Assembly (NCBI RefSeq): GCF_964355755.1
Contig: NC_092674.1
Span: 4,347,001-4,407,000, forward strand
Reading direction: 5' to 3'
Source: Antedon mediterranea
Taxonomy: Eukaryota > Echinodermata > Crinoidea > Comatulida > Antedonidae
DNA: 60,000 nucleotides
Shown here: piece by piece, positions 1 through 10,501 of the stretch
Numbering within the stretch: the first letter of the stretch is position 1
How the letters are laid out: the number at the start of each line of letters is the position of its first letter
Program-made: the position numbers and the translations under genes
The notes under the pieces: generated by a model
Told to the model about the DNA's origin: nothing
The model's database searches: none
What the model saw: only the letters and a program-made list of their open reading frames with translations

Positions 1-106
1 CCGTAATTGGAGTTAGCTCTCTCTAGCTGTGATATACCTCTATAGCCCTTTTCTCACAGAACTATGCGCAGGGAACAGACAGCTGCCGGTAGGGTTTTCT
101 GTTAAA

Positions 107-176
107 ACGGGTCAACCAGAACGGGTCAACCAGAACGGGTCAACCAGTACGGGTCAACCAGAACGGGTCAACCAGA
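107..176. repeat. 14-bp tandem repeat, 5 copies
   Basis: Five adjacent copies of ACGGGTCAACCAGA, the third with a final T. They lie in the intergenic left edge. The open frame over this block is an artefact of the repeat. Apart from the G-run and a MITE remnant I see nothing else in 1-618. Confidence 0.9.
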
Positions 177-289
177 ATTGCTCAACATCTAGTAGGCCTA
201 ATATTTCTAGAAATATTTCCCGAAATGCGACGGGTGTTTTCACAGAAACGCGCGAAGTACTTTACCCAGACGAGAGCATAGTTAAAAAT

Positions 290-315
290 GGGGGGGTGGG
301 GGGGGGGGGGTGGGG
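290..315 (+). repeat. G-run, potential G-quadruplex
   Basis: Runs of 7, 13 and 4 G separated by single T residues. This is long enough to form a quadruplex on the plus strand, or it may be a simple-repeat expansion. Confidence 0.7.
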
Positions 316-508
316 AGAGATAATCATATTAGTGGACGGAACAATTCGATCAGGAGCCGTGTATGCTTCCAATGTTGCAAAACTTTCTGTTGTTATTGTA
401 ACAGTGATGTAAATTAGGTGCATAGCATTGAAAGCATAAACAATAAAACAAGACTATAAAACTCTTTAAGCTCTATAGGCCTATCACTATGAAACATTAT
501 GTTACAAC

Positions 509-576
509 ACATGTGATGTGTCATGGGCATGATAATGTCGTATCACTGCCATATTTGGAAATATCAAACTAGTTAC
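509..576. mobile_element. CArG-MITE remnant
   Basis: Degraded fragment (ATGTGATGTGTCATGGGCAT to CAAACTAGTT) downstream of the Link gene. It keeps one CCATATTTGG at 549-558. Confidence 0.6.
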
Positions 577-618
577 TTCACTCTGGATCTGCATCTGCCA
601 GTGTAACATCATATTAGG

Positions 619-1556
619 CTACATGTAACAATAGCCATCATTGGTGTCTCGATCGACTTTACTCATATCGATTTTGTAAACTATTACCCCATTACAGTTG
701 GGCCTTGCAACCGTTAAGGAATAAGCAGACACCCAATCTGCAAGCCAGCCTACATTGCAGCAATCAAATCCAACTGAATGTGCATAAACTAGTTGTGAAT
801 ATGTGGCCAGTTCTCCTCCATACGCATCACACATGTCTATTGCCTTTTGGTACGTGAGTGTGTACCGCCCAACACCACGGACGAGAATAACACGGTGAGC
901 GGGAAATGGATCTGGTACTGCAACAGGTGATATGTCCGGGAGTGGAACATAACACATTGCAAAATATTCATAAGCTGGATCTCTTAACATTACCTGATTA
1001 CCAGTTGGGTAAAGCCAATAATCAGAGGATGGGTTGTCATTACATGGATAACCGGCCAGGCCACTAGAAAACCAAGCAAAGTCGGCGACAAACGGTACAG
1101 GGCAAAAACAAGCGCCTTTGGTGTAACAAATATCGTGTACCTCAAGAGGAGTGGCAAGTCGACCTCTAAATTTATCGGCACAGAACACGCTAGATTCCTC
1201 GAAGTTTAGCTTCTTCGAGTTTGTACCGGTTAGTCGAATTATTCTCTGAACTTCTGGGATATATGCGGTAACATTGGATACTTGATTGTATTCTTTATAG
1301 CAATAGTATCCGCTGAGATATGACTTGAAAGGAAATACGTTGGTTCGTAGATTTGATAACTGCAACTTGCACTTGTCGTCAGAAAGCGCACTAAAGGCAA
1401 TCTCTTCACTGATAAGCCAGCCCTCAGAACAGTGTTGAAGACGAGGTTGAAAAGCGTTGTACAGATTGTCGTAAGACGCCAAACTACCTAAATTATCAGT
1501 ACATTTGTCGGCTGCCTCGTCGTAAGTAACTTCAGCCAAAACAAAATAGACACCGT
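619..1556 (-). CDS. Link-protein exon 3: three Link-like modules
   Basis: This exon has 938 nt: two bases, 311 codons and a stop. The acceptor is TGTTTTCAG. Module 1 (residues about 106-191) has cysteines 123, 147, 167 and 190 with GVYFV, GSLAS and CSEGWL. Module 2 (about 205-320) has RGRLATPLEV and extra cysteines in KGACFC, and has lost GWL. Module 3 (about 325-416) has RYTLTYQKAIDMC, GGELAT, VGWLADW and the terminal GYCYM. The protein ends right after the last module. All three modules in one exon is unusual next to vertebrate genes, where Link modules are often on separate exons. Confidence 0.85.
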
Positions 1557-2668
1557 CTGAAAACAATAGTACGTACGTTTGTAGCAAATGTAGCTAATAC
1601 AAATCGTTTCCTCCGCAAGGGTCTGGTTTAGTTATGAAACGAATGTCTATAGAAAATGGGACAGGGCGGCTAGATAGTCAAAATGTGTGAGTAGAAATAA
1701 ACATTTTATTAGAATGTGTAAAAAGAAGTTATCAGTTGTATCACTTGGCAATCAGGTTTGCTTTACATGTTTGTGTTAGGTTTGTTTGTTTTTACGATAA
1801 AGTTTTCAGTAAGATCGATATATTGATTGGTCACAACATTATTTTGATTTTGAGTGATTATTTTATTGTGATAATTGACAATTATTAAGATACCGTTTAT
1901 AATTGTTGGTATTAAATACATTTTTATATTAATAAATGTAACTTACTTTGAACGAAGTCTCCGTTTAAAACCTGAAAGATAGATTACCAACAATACGGTA
2001 ATTTATTGAAAATCTTATAAATAATAATTATAAAATATTATAATAATGTATAGTAATATTACACTGTTATGTAAATATCACTTTAATTATAGTCAATGGT
2101 CTATATGCTCTATTTCAATGTTGTATTGGAAAAGCAAGGTCAATAAAGAATCTTTAGTTGACTTATATTTTAAATTGATATCAAAATGGTAAATTACTAG
2201 ATAATTAAAGTGATGAATAAATCTTTTTAATCGGTAGTCACGTTGTAATTCCAATATATGATAATAATTATTATAATAATACTAATGGTAGAATTGTAGT
2301 ATTGTAATATTTGTTTGTTGTTAAAAAAAAAATTAATATGCTATAACTTTTACGATAAATGAATTATTATAAACAAATACCTTTTCGAAGTATTGGAACA
2401 AATTGTCTTTTCTAAAGTTTCCAATTGATGTTGTTGCTCTTCGTTGTTTGTTGATTTGACAGCGACCATCTTGTGAGCTGTAGTTCAAGGACCAGCAAAA
2501 GACTTTTCTTGAACAGGCTAACAAACATGAGATCCGCTGCATGTGCGCCATCTCATAACTCCATCCTTGTAAAGAAGATTGCGATATGATGGTGTAAATC
2601 TCACAACTTGTGCGTTGTATGTCCGTCAACAACGCAAACGCAATCAGTGTTACGCGGATAATTTTCAT
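619..2668 (-). CDS. Secreted PAN/Apple-like plus Link-module protein, 3 exons
   Basis: The three exons (2381-2668, 1947-1971, 619-1556) join in frame to 1251 nt, giving 416 residues and a stop. Residues 1-22 look like a signal peptide (hydrophobic core VTLIAFALL). Residues about 30-96 resemble a PAN/Apple module, with CLLAC, FCWSLNY and GRCQI. Residues 106-416 hold three Link (Xlink) modules, the fold that binds hyaluronan in aggrecan, TSG-6 and CD44. Modules 1 and 3 carry the usual four cysteines and a GWL motif; module 2 is divergent. No transmembrane segment or GPI signal is visible, so a secreted extracellular-matrix or coelomic protein is likely. Hyaluronan binding is inferred, not shown. 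I know no named orthologue. Confidence 0.82.
1947..1971 (-). CDS. Link-protein exon 2: 25-nt microexon
   Basis: This exon encodes VLNGDFVQ plus the first base of Asn. The acceptor is TCTTTCAG and the donor is a perfect GTAAGT. Without it, exon 1 (phase 0) cannot join exon 3 (which needs one preceding base) in frame. With it the frame is exact and the joint reads VQ-N-GVYFV. It is flanked by introns of about 409 and 390 bp. Confidence 0.75.
2381..2668 (-). CDS. Link-protein exon 1: signal peptide and PAN-like domain
   Basis: Ninety-six codons. The ATG at 2666-2668 sits in a good context (A at -3). Donor GTATTT, phase 0. The hydrophobic leader IIRVTLIAFALL is followed by QRTSCEIY, where cleavage is plausible. 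Cysteines at residues 48, 52, 58 and 70 with WSLNY form the core pattern of a PAN/Apple domain, but the module is short and lacks an obvious third disulfide. Confidence 0.78.
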
Positions 2669-2839
2669 TTTGCGATGTGCTACTTATCAGCAAATATTGC
2701 TTATTCAGAACTTCTAAGCTTTTTGTACGTAAAACTATACAAGATACGAATGACAATCAACGCACGCATTATAGTTCGCTGACTTTTAGAGAAATAACAT
2801 GTTCTATAAAAACATCCGAATAGCACACATAATAAAATA

Positions 2840-2885
2840 TCTCTTTACGTCGTTTTTATAAATTCCACCAATCAAAATGCACTAC
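2840..2885 (-). promoter_or_regulatory. Candidate CCAAT/TATA promoter of the Link-protein gene
   Basis: On the minus strand an ATTGGT (inverted CCAAT) is followed about 8 bp later by TTTATAAAAACG, roughly 190 bp upstream of the ATG. The order and strand suit a core promoter for the downstream gene. AT-rich sequence makes chance TATA matches common. Confidence 0.35.
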
Positions 2886-3170
2886 TACAAATTGTACATA
2901 AACCAATAATTAATATTTGTTATTGTATTTTATTTATTGGATATCACTGCTGAGGAAGTTCTATTTCCTATACATATCATTTTTGAAAACTTTAATCCTC
3001 TTATTAAAACTCGGTCAATCAATATCATCATATCACATCATAAACAAAAGAACTCATTTAAGCTTGGTTCCCACTAGCAACGCAACAAGCGATTGGCAGT
3101 TTGAATGACCCATACTGTAGTGATGATCAAATCACTAAAGCTAGGACGCAACGCAAAAAAAAAAAAAAAG

Positions 3171-5935
3171 GGAAATTTTCAAAAAATGACCAATTTTCGA
3201 CACTTTTATTTTTAGACATAAATGGTTACTATAGCATAATAAACATGCGCAGAGTCGAATAATGGGTTCTGCGCATGTCAATTATGCTATAGTAACCAGT
3301 TGTGTCACAAAATAAAATGGTTGAAAATTATTTTTAGACATAAATGGCTACTATAACATAATAAACATGTGCAGAGTCGAATAATAGGTTCTGCGCATGT
3401 CAATTATGCTATAGTAAACAGTTATATCGAAAAATAAAAAGGTCGAAATTTTGCCATTTTTGGAAAAAAATCCCTGTACTATAGTACAGTTAAATTTTCG
3501 AAAAATGACCAATTTTCGACACTTTTATTTTCAGACATAAATGGTTACTATAGCATAATAAACATGCGCAGAGTCGAATAATGGGTTCTGCGCATGTCAA
3601 TTATGCTATAGTAACCAGTTGTGTCACAAAATAAAATGGTTGAAAATTATTTTTAGACATAAAATGGCTACTATAGCATAATAAACATGTGCAGAGTCGA
3701 ATAATAGGTTCTGCGCATGTCAATTATGCTATAGTAAACAGTTATATCGAAAAATAAAAAGGTCGAAATTTGGCCATTTTTGGAAAAAAATCCCTGTACT
3801 ATAGTACAGTTAAATTTTCGAAAAATGACCAATTTTCGACCCTTTTATTTTTAGAAATAAATGGTCGAAAATTATTTTTAGACATAAATGGCTACTATAG
3901 CATAATAAACATGTGCAGAGTCGAATAATAGGTTCTGCGCATGTCAATTATGCTATAGTAAACAGTTATATCGAAAAATAAAAAGGTCGAAATTTGGCCA
4001 TTTTGGAAAAAATCCCTGTACTATAGTACAGGAAAATTTTCGAAAAATGACAAATTTTCGACCCTTTTATTTTTAGACATAAATGGCTACTATAGCATAA
4101 TAAACATGCGCAGAGTCTAATGATGGGTTCTGCGCATGTCAATTATGCTATAGTCCCCAGTTATGTCAAAAAATAAAATGGTCAAAAATTATTTTTAGAC
4201 ATAAATTGTTACTATAGCATAATAAACATTTGCAGAGTCGAATAATGGGTTCTGCGCATGTCAATTATGCTATAGTAACAAGTTATGTCACAAAATAAAA
4301 TGGTTGAAAATTATTTTTAGACATAAATGGCTACTATAACATAATAAACATGTGCAGAGTCGAATGATAGGTTCTGCGCATGTCAATTATGCTATAGTAA
4401 ACAGTTATATCGAAAAATAAAAAGGTCGAAATTTTGCCATTTTTGAAAAAAATCCCTGTACTATAGTACAGGAAAATTTTCGAAAAATGACCAATTTTCG
4501 ACCCTTTTATTTTTAGACATAAATGGTTACACAATAGCATAATAAACATGCGCAGAGTTGAAAATGGGTTCTGCGCATGTCAATTATGCTATATAGTAAC
4601 CAGTTATGTCACAAAATAATATGGTTGAAAATTATTTTTAGACATAAATGGCTACTATAGCATAATAAACATGTGCAGAGTCGAATAATAGGTTCTGCGC
4701 ATGTCAATTATGCTATAGTAAACAGTTATATCGAAAAATAAAAAGGTCGGAATTTGGCCATTTTTGAAAAAAATCCCTGTACTACTATAGTACAGGGAAA
4801 TTTTCGAAAAATGACCAATTTTCGACCCTTTTATTTTTATACATAAATGGTCGAAAATTATTTTTAGACATAAATTGTTACTATAGCATAATAAACATTT
4901 GCAGAGTCGAATAATGGGTTCTGCGAATGTCAATTATGCTATAGTAACAAGTTATGTCACAAAATAAAATGGTTGAAAATTATTTTTAGACATAAATGGC
5001 TACTATAACATAATAAACATGTGCAGAGTCGAATAATAGGTTCTGCACATGTCAATTATGCTATAGTAAACAGTTATATCGAAAAATAAAAAGGTCGAAA
5101 TTTTGCCATTTTTGGAAAAAATCCCTGTACTATAGTACAGTTAAATTTTCGACCCTTTTATTTTTGGACATAAATGGTTACTATAGCATAATAAACATGC
5201 GCAGAGTCGAATGATGGGTTCTGCGCATGTCAATTATGCTATAGTAACCAGTTATGTCAAAAAATAAAATGGTCGAAAATTATTTTTAGACATAAATTGT
5301 TACTATAGCATAATAAACATTTGCAGAGTCGAATAATAGGTTCTGCGCATGTCAATTATGCTATAGTAAACAGTTATATTTGAAAAAAATATGGCCATTT
5401 TTGAAAAAAATCCCTATAGCATAATAAACATGCGCAGAGTTGAAAATGGGTTCTGCGCATGTCAATTATGCTATATAGTAACCAGTTATGTCACAAAATA
5501 ATATGGTTGAAAATTATTTTTAGACATAAATGGCTACTATAGCATAATAAACATGTGCAGAGTCGAATAATAGGTTCTGCGCATGTCAATTATGCTATAG
5601 TAACCAGTTAAGTCAAAAAATAAAATGGTCGAAAATTATTTTTAGACATAAATTGTTACTATAGCATAATAAACATTTGCAGAGTCGAATAATGGGTTCT
5701 GCGCATGTCAATTATGCTATAGTAACAAGTTATGTCACAAAATAAAATGGTTGAAAATTATTTTTAGACATAAATGGCTACTATAGCATAATAAACATGT
5801 GCAGAGTCGAATAATAGGTTCTGCGCATGTCAATTATGCTATAGTAAACAGTTATATCGAAAAATAAAAAGGTCGGAATTTGGCCATTTTTCGAAAAAAA
5901 TTTTTTAAATCCCTGGAGGCCTACTATAGTACAGG
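3171..5935. repeat. Palindromic higher-order satellite array
   Basis: At least 18 hairpin units occur in tandem. Each contains ACTATAGCATAATAAACATG, then GCAGAGTCGAATAATGGGTT, then TGCGCATGTCAATTATGCTA, so its two arms are reverse complements around a short loop. Units alternate between two variants (ATGCGCAGA and ATGTGCAGA arms), giving a two-hairpin repeat of roughly 320 bp. Another palindrome, CTGTACTATAGTACAG, separates many of these higher-order units. The short open frames here are by-products of the repeat. Confidence 0.9.
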
Positions 5936-6090
5936 GATTCAAAAATCAGTTTCATGTGAATGTTGATGTATTATAGTGATACCAGTTACGTAAAAAAATA
6001 AAAAAAGGGTTGAACTTTTTTTGTTTAGAAAATTTACCATCAAAATAAACTGGAGTATTGTAATGACCCCATAACTATGTTGTCTAAAAT

Positions 6091-6199
6091 AGTGCTCACA
6101 TATGGTAGTGATATGCCCAAGTAATATGGTAGTATGTCCATATATGGGCACATCATATGTTTTTGTCAAATAAAGTTTGATAGTGTGGACAGAGCTTTA
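6091..6199. mobile_element. CArG-MITE, one half
   Basis: Only the terminal half ending AGTTTGATAGTGTGGACAGA is kept. CCATATATGG is at 6138-6147. Confidence 0.7.
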
Positions 6200-6344
6200 T
6201 TTAAAATAATAATCTAATAAAAATACAGTATTGTCATTTTATTGATACACTTAATACGAGAATACATGTAGTGTACAAAATGTAAACTGTTAGTCAATAT
6301 TAGTGTACATGACTAAATACCATATACTATGCAGTAAGTCCTCA

Positions 6345-6681
6345 GTTTGAGTGAGTACTCGACTGTCCATTGGTTTGAGCGAGTACTCGACTGTCCATTC
6401 GTTTGAGCGAGTACTCGACTGTCCATTGGATTGAGTGAGTACTCGACTTTCCATTGGTTTGAGTGAGTACTCGACTGTCCATTGGTTTGAGTGAGTACTC
6501 GACTGTCCATTGGTTTGAGTGAGTACTCGACTGTCCATTGGTTTGAGCGAGTACTCGACTGTCCATTGGTTTGAGTGAGTATTCGACTGTCCATTGGTTT
6601 GAGTGAGTACTCGACTGTCTATTGGTTTGAGTAAGTACTCGACCGTCCATTGGTTTGAGTGAGTACTCGACTGTCCATTAG
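6345..6681. repeat. 28-bp minisatellite, about 12 copies
   Basis: The unit is GTTTGAGTGAGTACTCGACT followed by GTCCATTG, period 28 bp, with few substitutions. GAGTACTC inside the unit is a perfect 8-bp palindrome. Because 28 is not a multiple of 3 and the unit has no minus-strand stop, all three minus frames stay open. I do not call a gene. Confidence 0.92.
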
Positions 6682-6765
6682 TTGTAATTATTATCATACA
6701 CTGTGTGTTGAATCAGCTTATTCCAAAATATTCTACTGCAGTTAATATATGATTTTAGTCATTTG

Positions 6766-6934
6766 TTAAGCTCTGTCTACACATAATCAAACTTTATGTG
6801 ACAAAAAACATATGATGTGCCCATATATGGAAATGGTGATGTCATATCACTACCATATTTGTGCATATCACTACCATGTTTGGGTACGTCACAATTTTTT
6901 TGTCAAACTAGTTTGTAGTGTAGACAGAGCTTTA
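6766..6934. mobile_element. CArG-MITE full copy inside another MITE
   Basis: TTAAGCTCTGTCTACA to TGTAGACAGAGCTTTA, 169 bp. It interrupts a CTGCAGTAA-family MITE whose ends are near 6730 and 7045. Confidence 0.85.
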
Positions 6935-7600
6935 GGAAGTCACTGCATTAAACAATGCGTATGATTATCCAAAATATGATTGGTAAATAATTGCATAAAC
7001 CAGTTTAAAATTAAACAACATGTAGTTACTGCAGTAAACGCAGTAGGATGATTTTAACATGGTCCCTATGTATCAAATTCAAATAGTGAATTTTAAGTCT
7101 ATTTTGTCCACATTATATTGCATCTTAAAATATCTAAATAGAGTACTTCTATATTCATCGAAATCTTTCTAAAAAAAAATTAACTTTGTTGTTTCAACCT
7201 AAAACATTCTGCTCAACAACGATACAGAATTCAGTATTGCTTTTTTATTTTTCAGATTTTAGCACCTCTACTAATCAAATAAATTATTAATTAATAATTA
7301 AATTGGCATCCCTTTTGTTATACTGTACATACATTAGATCAAAGGGTATTTGCCTATATATCAGTAGGTTAAAATATACATTGCATTCTTAGGCTAATAA
7401 CACGCGTGTTTGTCAAGTTTTACAATTCTAAACACATCATCTATATCTACAAAAGTGCATGTATATACATTTTTCGGTTCTTGACGCTGTACAGTACTTT
7501 ATAGTAAGCTCACGTTGCCAATTTGTCTTTAGCGGGCGAGAGACGCACAACAGCCTGTGTTTCCTACTCACCGTCCAAAGCTCTTAAACCTCACTTAAGG

Positions 7601-7764
7601 CCAATTTAGACGAGCGGTAATAAAAATATGTTATTCCTTATGACCATTTACACACAACTCAGAGCAGACGGATGGTTTCGCTGAGGATAGATACAAATTT
7701 TACGTGGAACAATCTATGCGGTTTTCTGCTTACCATTACCGCTCGTCTGTGTAAGTTGGCTGGC
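7601..7764. mobile_element. MITE with GACGAGCGGTAAT inverted ends
   Basis: The left end reads GCCAATTTAGACGAGCGGTA and the right end is its near reverse complement, ending TAAGTTGGC. It is a short element with no ORF. I could not identify a target-site duplication with confidence. Confidence 0.65.
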
Positions 7765-8165
7765 AACTAACGCTTATACAGCAACCTAGCACACTTTTGG
7801 AAAACATCATTTTATTTTCACATTTTATATCTAGGTAACTATCTTGTCATAGTCTTCCCTCTTCCTCAAGTCTAACACATAGCATCCTTGTGAACAATAA
7901 TATATTTACCTTTTAACAAAACAAAAGTTTCTGAAATGAACGATTTTTAATCTCACATATTTCATTCATAATTTAATACATTTTATAATTTACCTAAAAT
8001 ATCTTTTATACTCAACGATCTATTTTATTTTACATTTATATATGGTTTTTATACACTTTTACTTGAATACGAAATACATACATTATACTGTATAACCAGG
8101 CAAGAAAGAGATTGTTAACAGTGATGGAGATCTTTGGGTAGCTATCATGTTGGTTGAAACAATGG

Positions 8166-8319
8166 TTAAAGATACATTGTCCCCCTTATAAGTGAAATAT
8201 TAATTGTAATTTTTTTGTATAGAAGTGAATAACTTTATTAAAACTGCAAAATAGCCTATTTAAAGTTTGATTTTATTAGTCTTCATTTTTCATGTTTTTG
8301 GGGGACAATGCATCTTTAA
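8166..8319. mobile_element. MITE with TTAAAGATRCATTGTCCC ends
   Basis: A 154-bp element with inverted ends TTAAAGATACATTGTCCCCC and its complement. The same termini occur at 35239-35783, so this is a family. Confidence 0.65.
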
Positions 8320-8830
8320 TATTACATGTACAGATGCCCCAAATATGCCTATACATCAGCCTCAATAATAATATAGTAATTTATGTGTCATACATAACTG
8401 TGCGTGTGCTGTGTGCACCAAGGCTGTCAATAACCAAAGTAAAAATAATTGAAAAACTGAATATGGAATGGACTTCGTAATTTAAGACTTAAGAAACAAA
8501 AACAAAAACATATTTCTTAGATTTTTTGTTTAAACTTAAGCACGTTTGATTATTCTGACTACTACTGTCAGTAGTACTAAACTGTACATTTTTATTTACA
8601 AAACTGTTTGGAAATACTAGTAGCCTTACATATCTACTCAAGGCATGTCTAAATGGAAGCTACAACACTTTGTACACTAGTTTGGTAAATTCAAAATTTG
8701 GTCAATTTTTTTTGTGTAGAAATATAAGCATGTGACCTTTGTATGACCTTATGTGACCTTTGTATATTCAAAACTATGCTAGATATACATTGATATAAGA
8801 TAGTAGCACCAGCTTTGGATACAGTATTGG

Positions 8831-9265
8831 TCCCATTCTGTAGCATAAAACCATATTTCATGGTGCTACAGTTACAGTAACATATTAATGGCATGTAGCA
8901 TAATGTACAGCAAGTTATTCTATGCAGTGATACCATTGTGTAGCTGGAAACCATGTTTCATTGTGCTACAGTTACATCGATAGGAATGTACTGTAGCATA
9001 ATATACAGTAAGATATTCTATGCAGTGATACCATTGTGTAGCTGGAAACCATGTTTCATTGTGCTACATTTACATCGATAGGAATGTACTGTAGCATAAT
9101 ATACAGTAAGATATTCTATGCAATGATACCATTGTGTAGCAGGAAACCATGTTTCATTGTGCTACAGTTACATCGATAGGAATGTACTGTAGCATAATAT
9201 ACAGTAAGATATTCTATGCAGTGATACCATTGTGTAGCTGGAAACCATGTTTCACTGTGCTACAT
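8831..9265. repeat. About 97-bp tandem repeat, 4-5 copies
   Basis: Copies begin near TATGCAGTGATACCATTGTG and include CATCGATAGGAATGTACTGT. The first copy is diverged and the later ones are nearly identical, which suggests recent expansion at the right side. The sequence could fall in the 3' UTR or downstream flank of the RabGAP gene. Confidence 0.85.
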
Positions 9266-9299
9266 ATAGCACCGGAATGATGTATGCAATTCTTATGGT

Positions 9300-9925
9300 A
9301 ATGTATCTTCATGTTATGTAGATATGTCCAGAAACTTTTTGCAGTGTGCACACATAGAACCACTCAGTAACCACCATTTACTGTGAATATTGTAGTAGAA
9401 AACAACAATGTAATACCTGATATCAATGAACTGATATATCATCCCTGTGTGAGCTATCTCTAGGCTGTGTAGATATGTCCAGAATCATCTTGCAGTGTCT
9501 AAATGTAGTATAGAACCACTCAGTAACCACCATTTACTGTGCAATACTGTAGCACAAAACTACAAGGTAATATCCAGTATCAATGAACTGATGTATCATC
9601 CTTGTATCTCTATGCTGCATAGAAATGAAGTAAAGAACCATAATATGTATTGCCAGGTCAATGAACTGATATATCTCTATGCTGTGTCATATAGAACCAC
9701 ATGTTAACCACCATTTACTGTGGAATACTGTAGTAGCAAAACCACAATGCAATATTCACTGCAAGGTACAGCATCAATGATTGATATGTTTCTGTTATCT
9801 CTATGTGTAGGTATGGGGAGACACATCTTACAGCATTGTTAAACCACAATTTCAGTAGAATAGAATCACTCAGTAACCACCATTTATTGTAGAATAGAAT
9901 AGCACAAAACCACAACATGTCTGGT
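9300..9925. repeat. Degenerate repeats sharing ACTCAGTAACCACCATTTA
   Basis: Blocks near 9361, 9515, 9700 and 9865 share the string CACTCAGTAACCACCATTTA or parts of it, with variable spacing of about 155-190 bp. They look like an old tandem array next to the younger 97-bp array. Confidence 0.65.
9883..9888 (-). terminator. Candidate polyadenylation signal for the RabGAP gene
   Basis: An AATAAA on the minus strand lies about 263 bp past the stop codon. It sits inside a degenerate repeat, so it may be coincidental. I saw no other minus-strand AATAAA nearer the stop. Confidence 0.3.
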
Positions 9926-10150
9926 ATCACTATCAATGCACTCATATATCTTGAGGATTTCATCAACCATGAAGTTTGCACCAAGATCAACAACGTAATA
10001 AACAAAGTATTAATCAATCAATTATCTGATTTCTAAAGAAAACTGAAATGCCTTTGCTCACTGAACTGGAACTGTTACTTTGGAACTAAATCCTTTGGAA
10101 CTAAATCCTTCAGAAACACCAAATTTTAGAGTCGGTCTTTCTCTTAAATA

Positions 10151-10501
10151 TCAGTGCTCTTGGGATCCATTCATTGCTGCAGAGTCCTCACTATACGTAC
10201 TGGAGCTGAGTTCACTCCCAGAGCTGCCGCTGCTCGACACCCTTGGGCGTGGACCAGTCCTCTTAATTGGCGTCACAATTGATAGATCCATTTCAAGATC
10301 GTCAACTGAGTTCATACTCTTTTCCTTATTTTTATTCGTTACAATGCTCTTCATATTTTTTGAAGGGAAAGAGAAGTTGATTCCGGCATCTTGGAGCACA
10401 TTTTCCGGAATAAGAGACTGCAGCTTCTTAATTGTGCTTAGCAACGCTTCTCGTTCTAATTCAAGTGTCCTTTTCTCGGATCTCAGCTTATTTTCTGATG
10501 C
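10151..10501 (-). CDS. TBC1D1/TBC1D4: RabGAP exon 18, terminal (coiled coil, Ser-rich tail)
   Basis: This exon has 351 nt: 116 codons and a stop at 10151-10153. The acceptor is [29 protein letters not shown] continues the coiled coil. [15 protein letters not shown] resembles LRKLLPADALVNCDL near the TBC1D4 C-terminus. About 60 further residues follow, with a [11 protein letters not shown] patch and a Ser-rich run ([19 protein letters not shown]). I see no counterpart for that tail in the human proteins, so it may be lineage-specific. Confidence 0.93.
   Translation of the reverse strand, partial: ASENKLRSEKRTLELEREALLSTIKKLQSLIPENVLQDAGINFSFPSKNMKSIVTNKNKEKSMNSVDDLEMDLSIVTPIKRTGPRPRVSSSGSSGSELSSSTYSEDSAAMNGSQEH

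Noticed and set aside
29-412. 127-codon plus-strand frame at the left edge
   Set aside because: It runs through a 14-bp tandem repeat and a G-run, and the product has no recognisable domain.
6290-6697. Three overlapping minus-strand frames of 93-135 codons
   Set aside because: They are produced by the stop-free 28-bp minisatellite.
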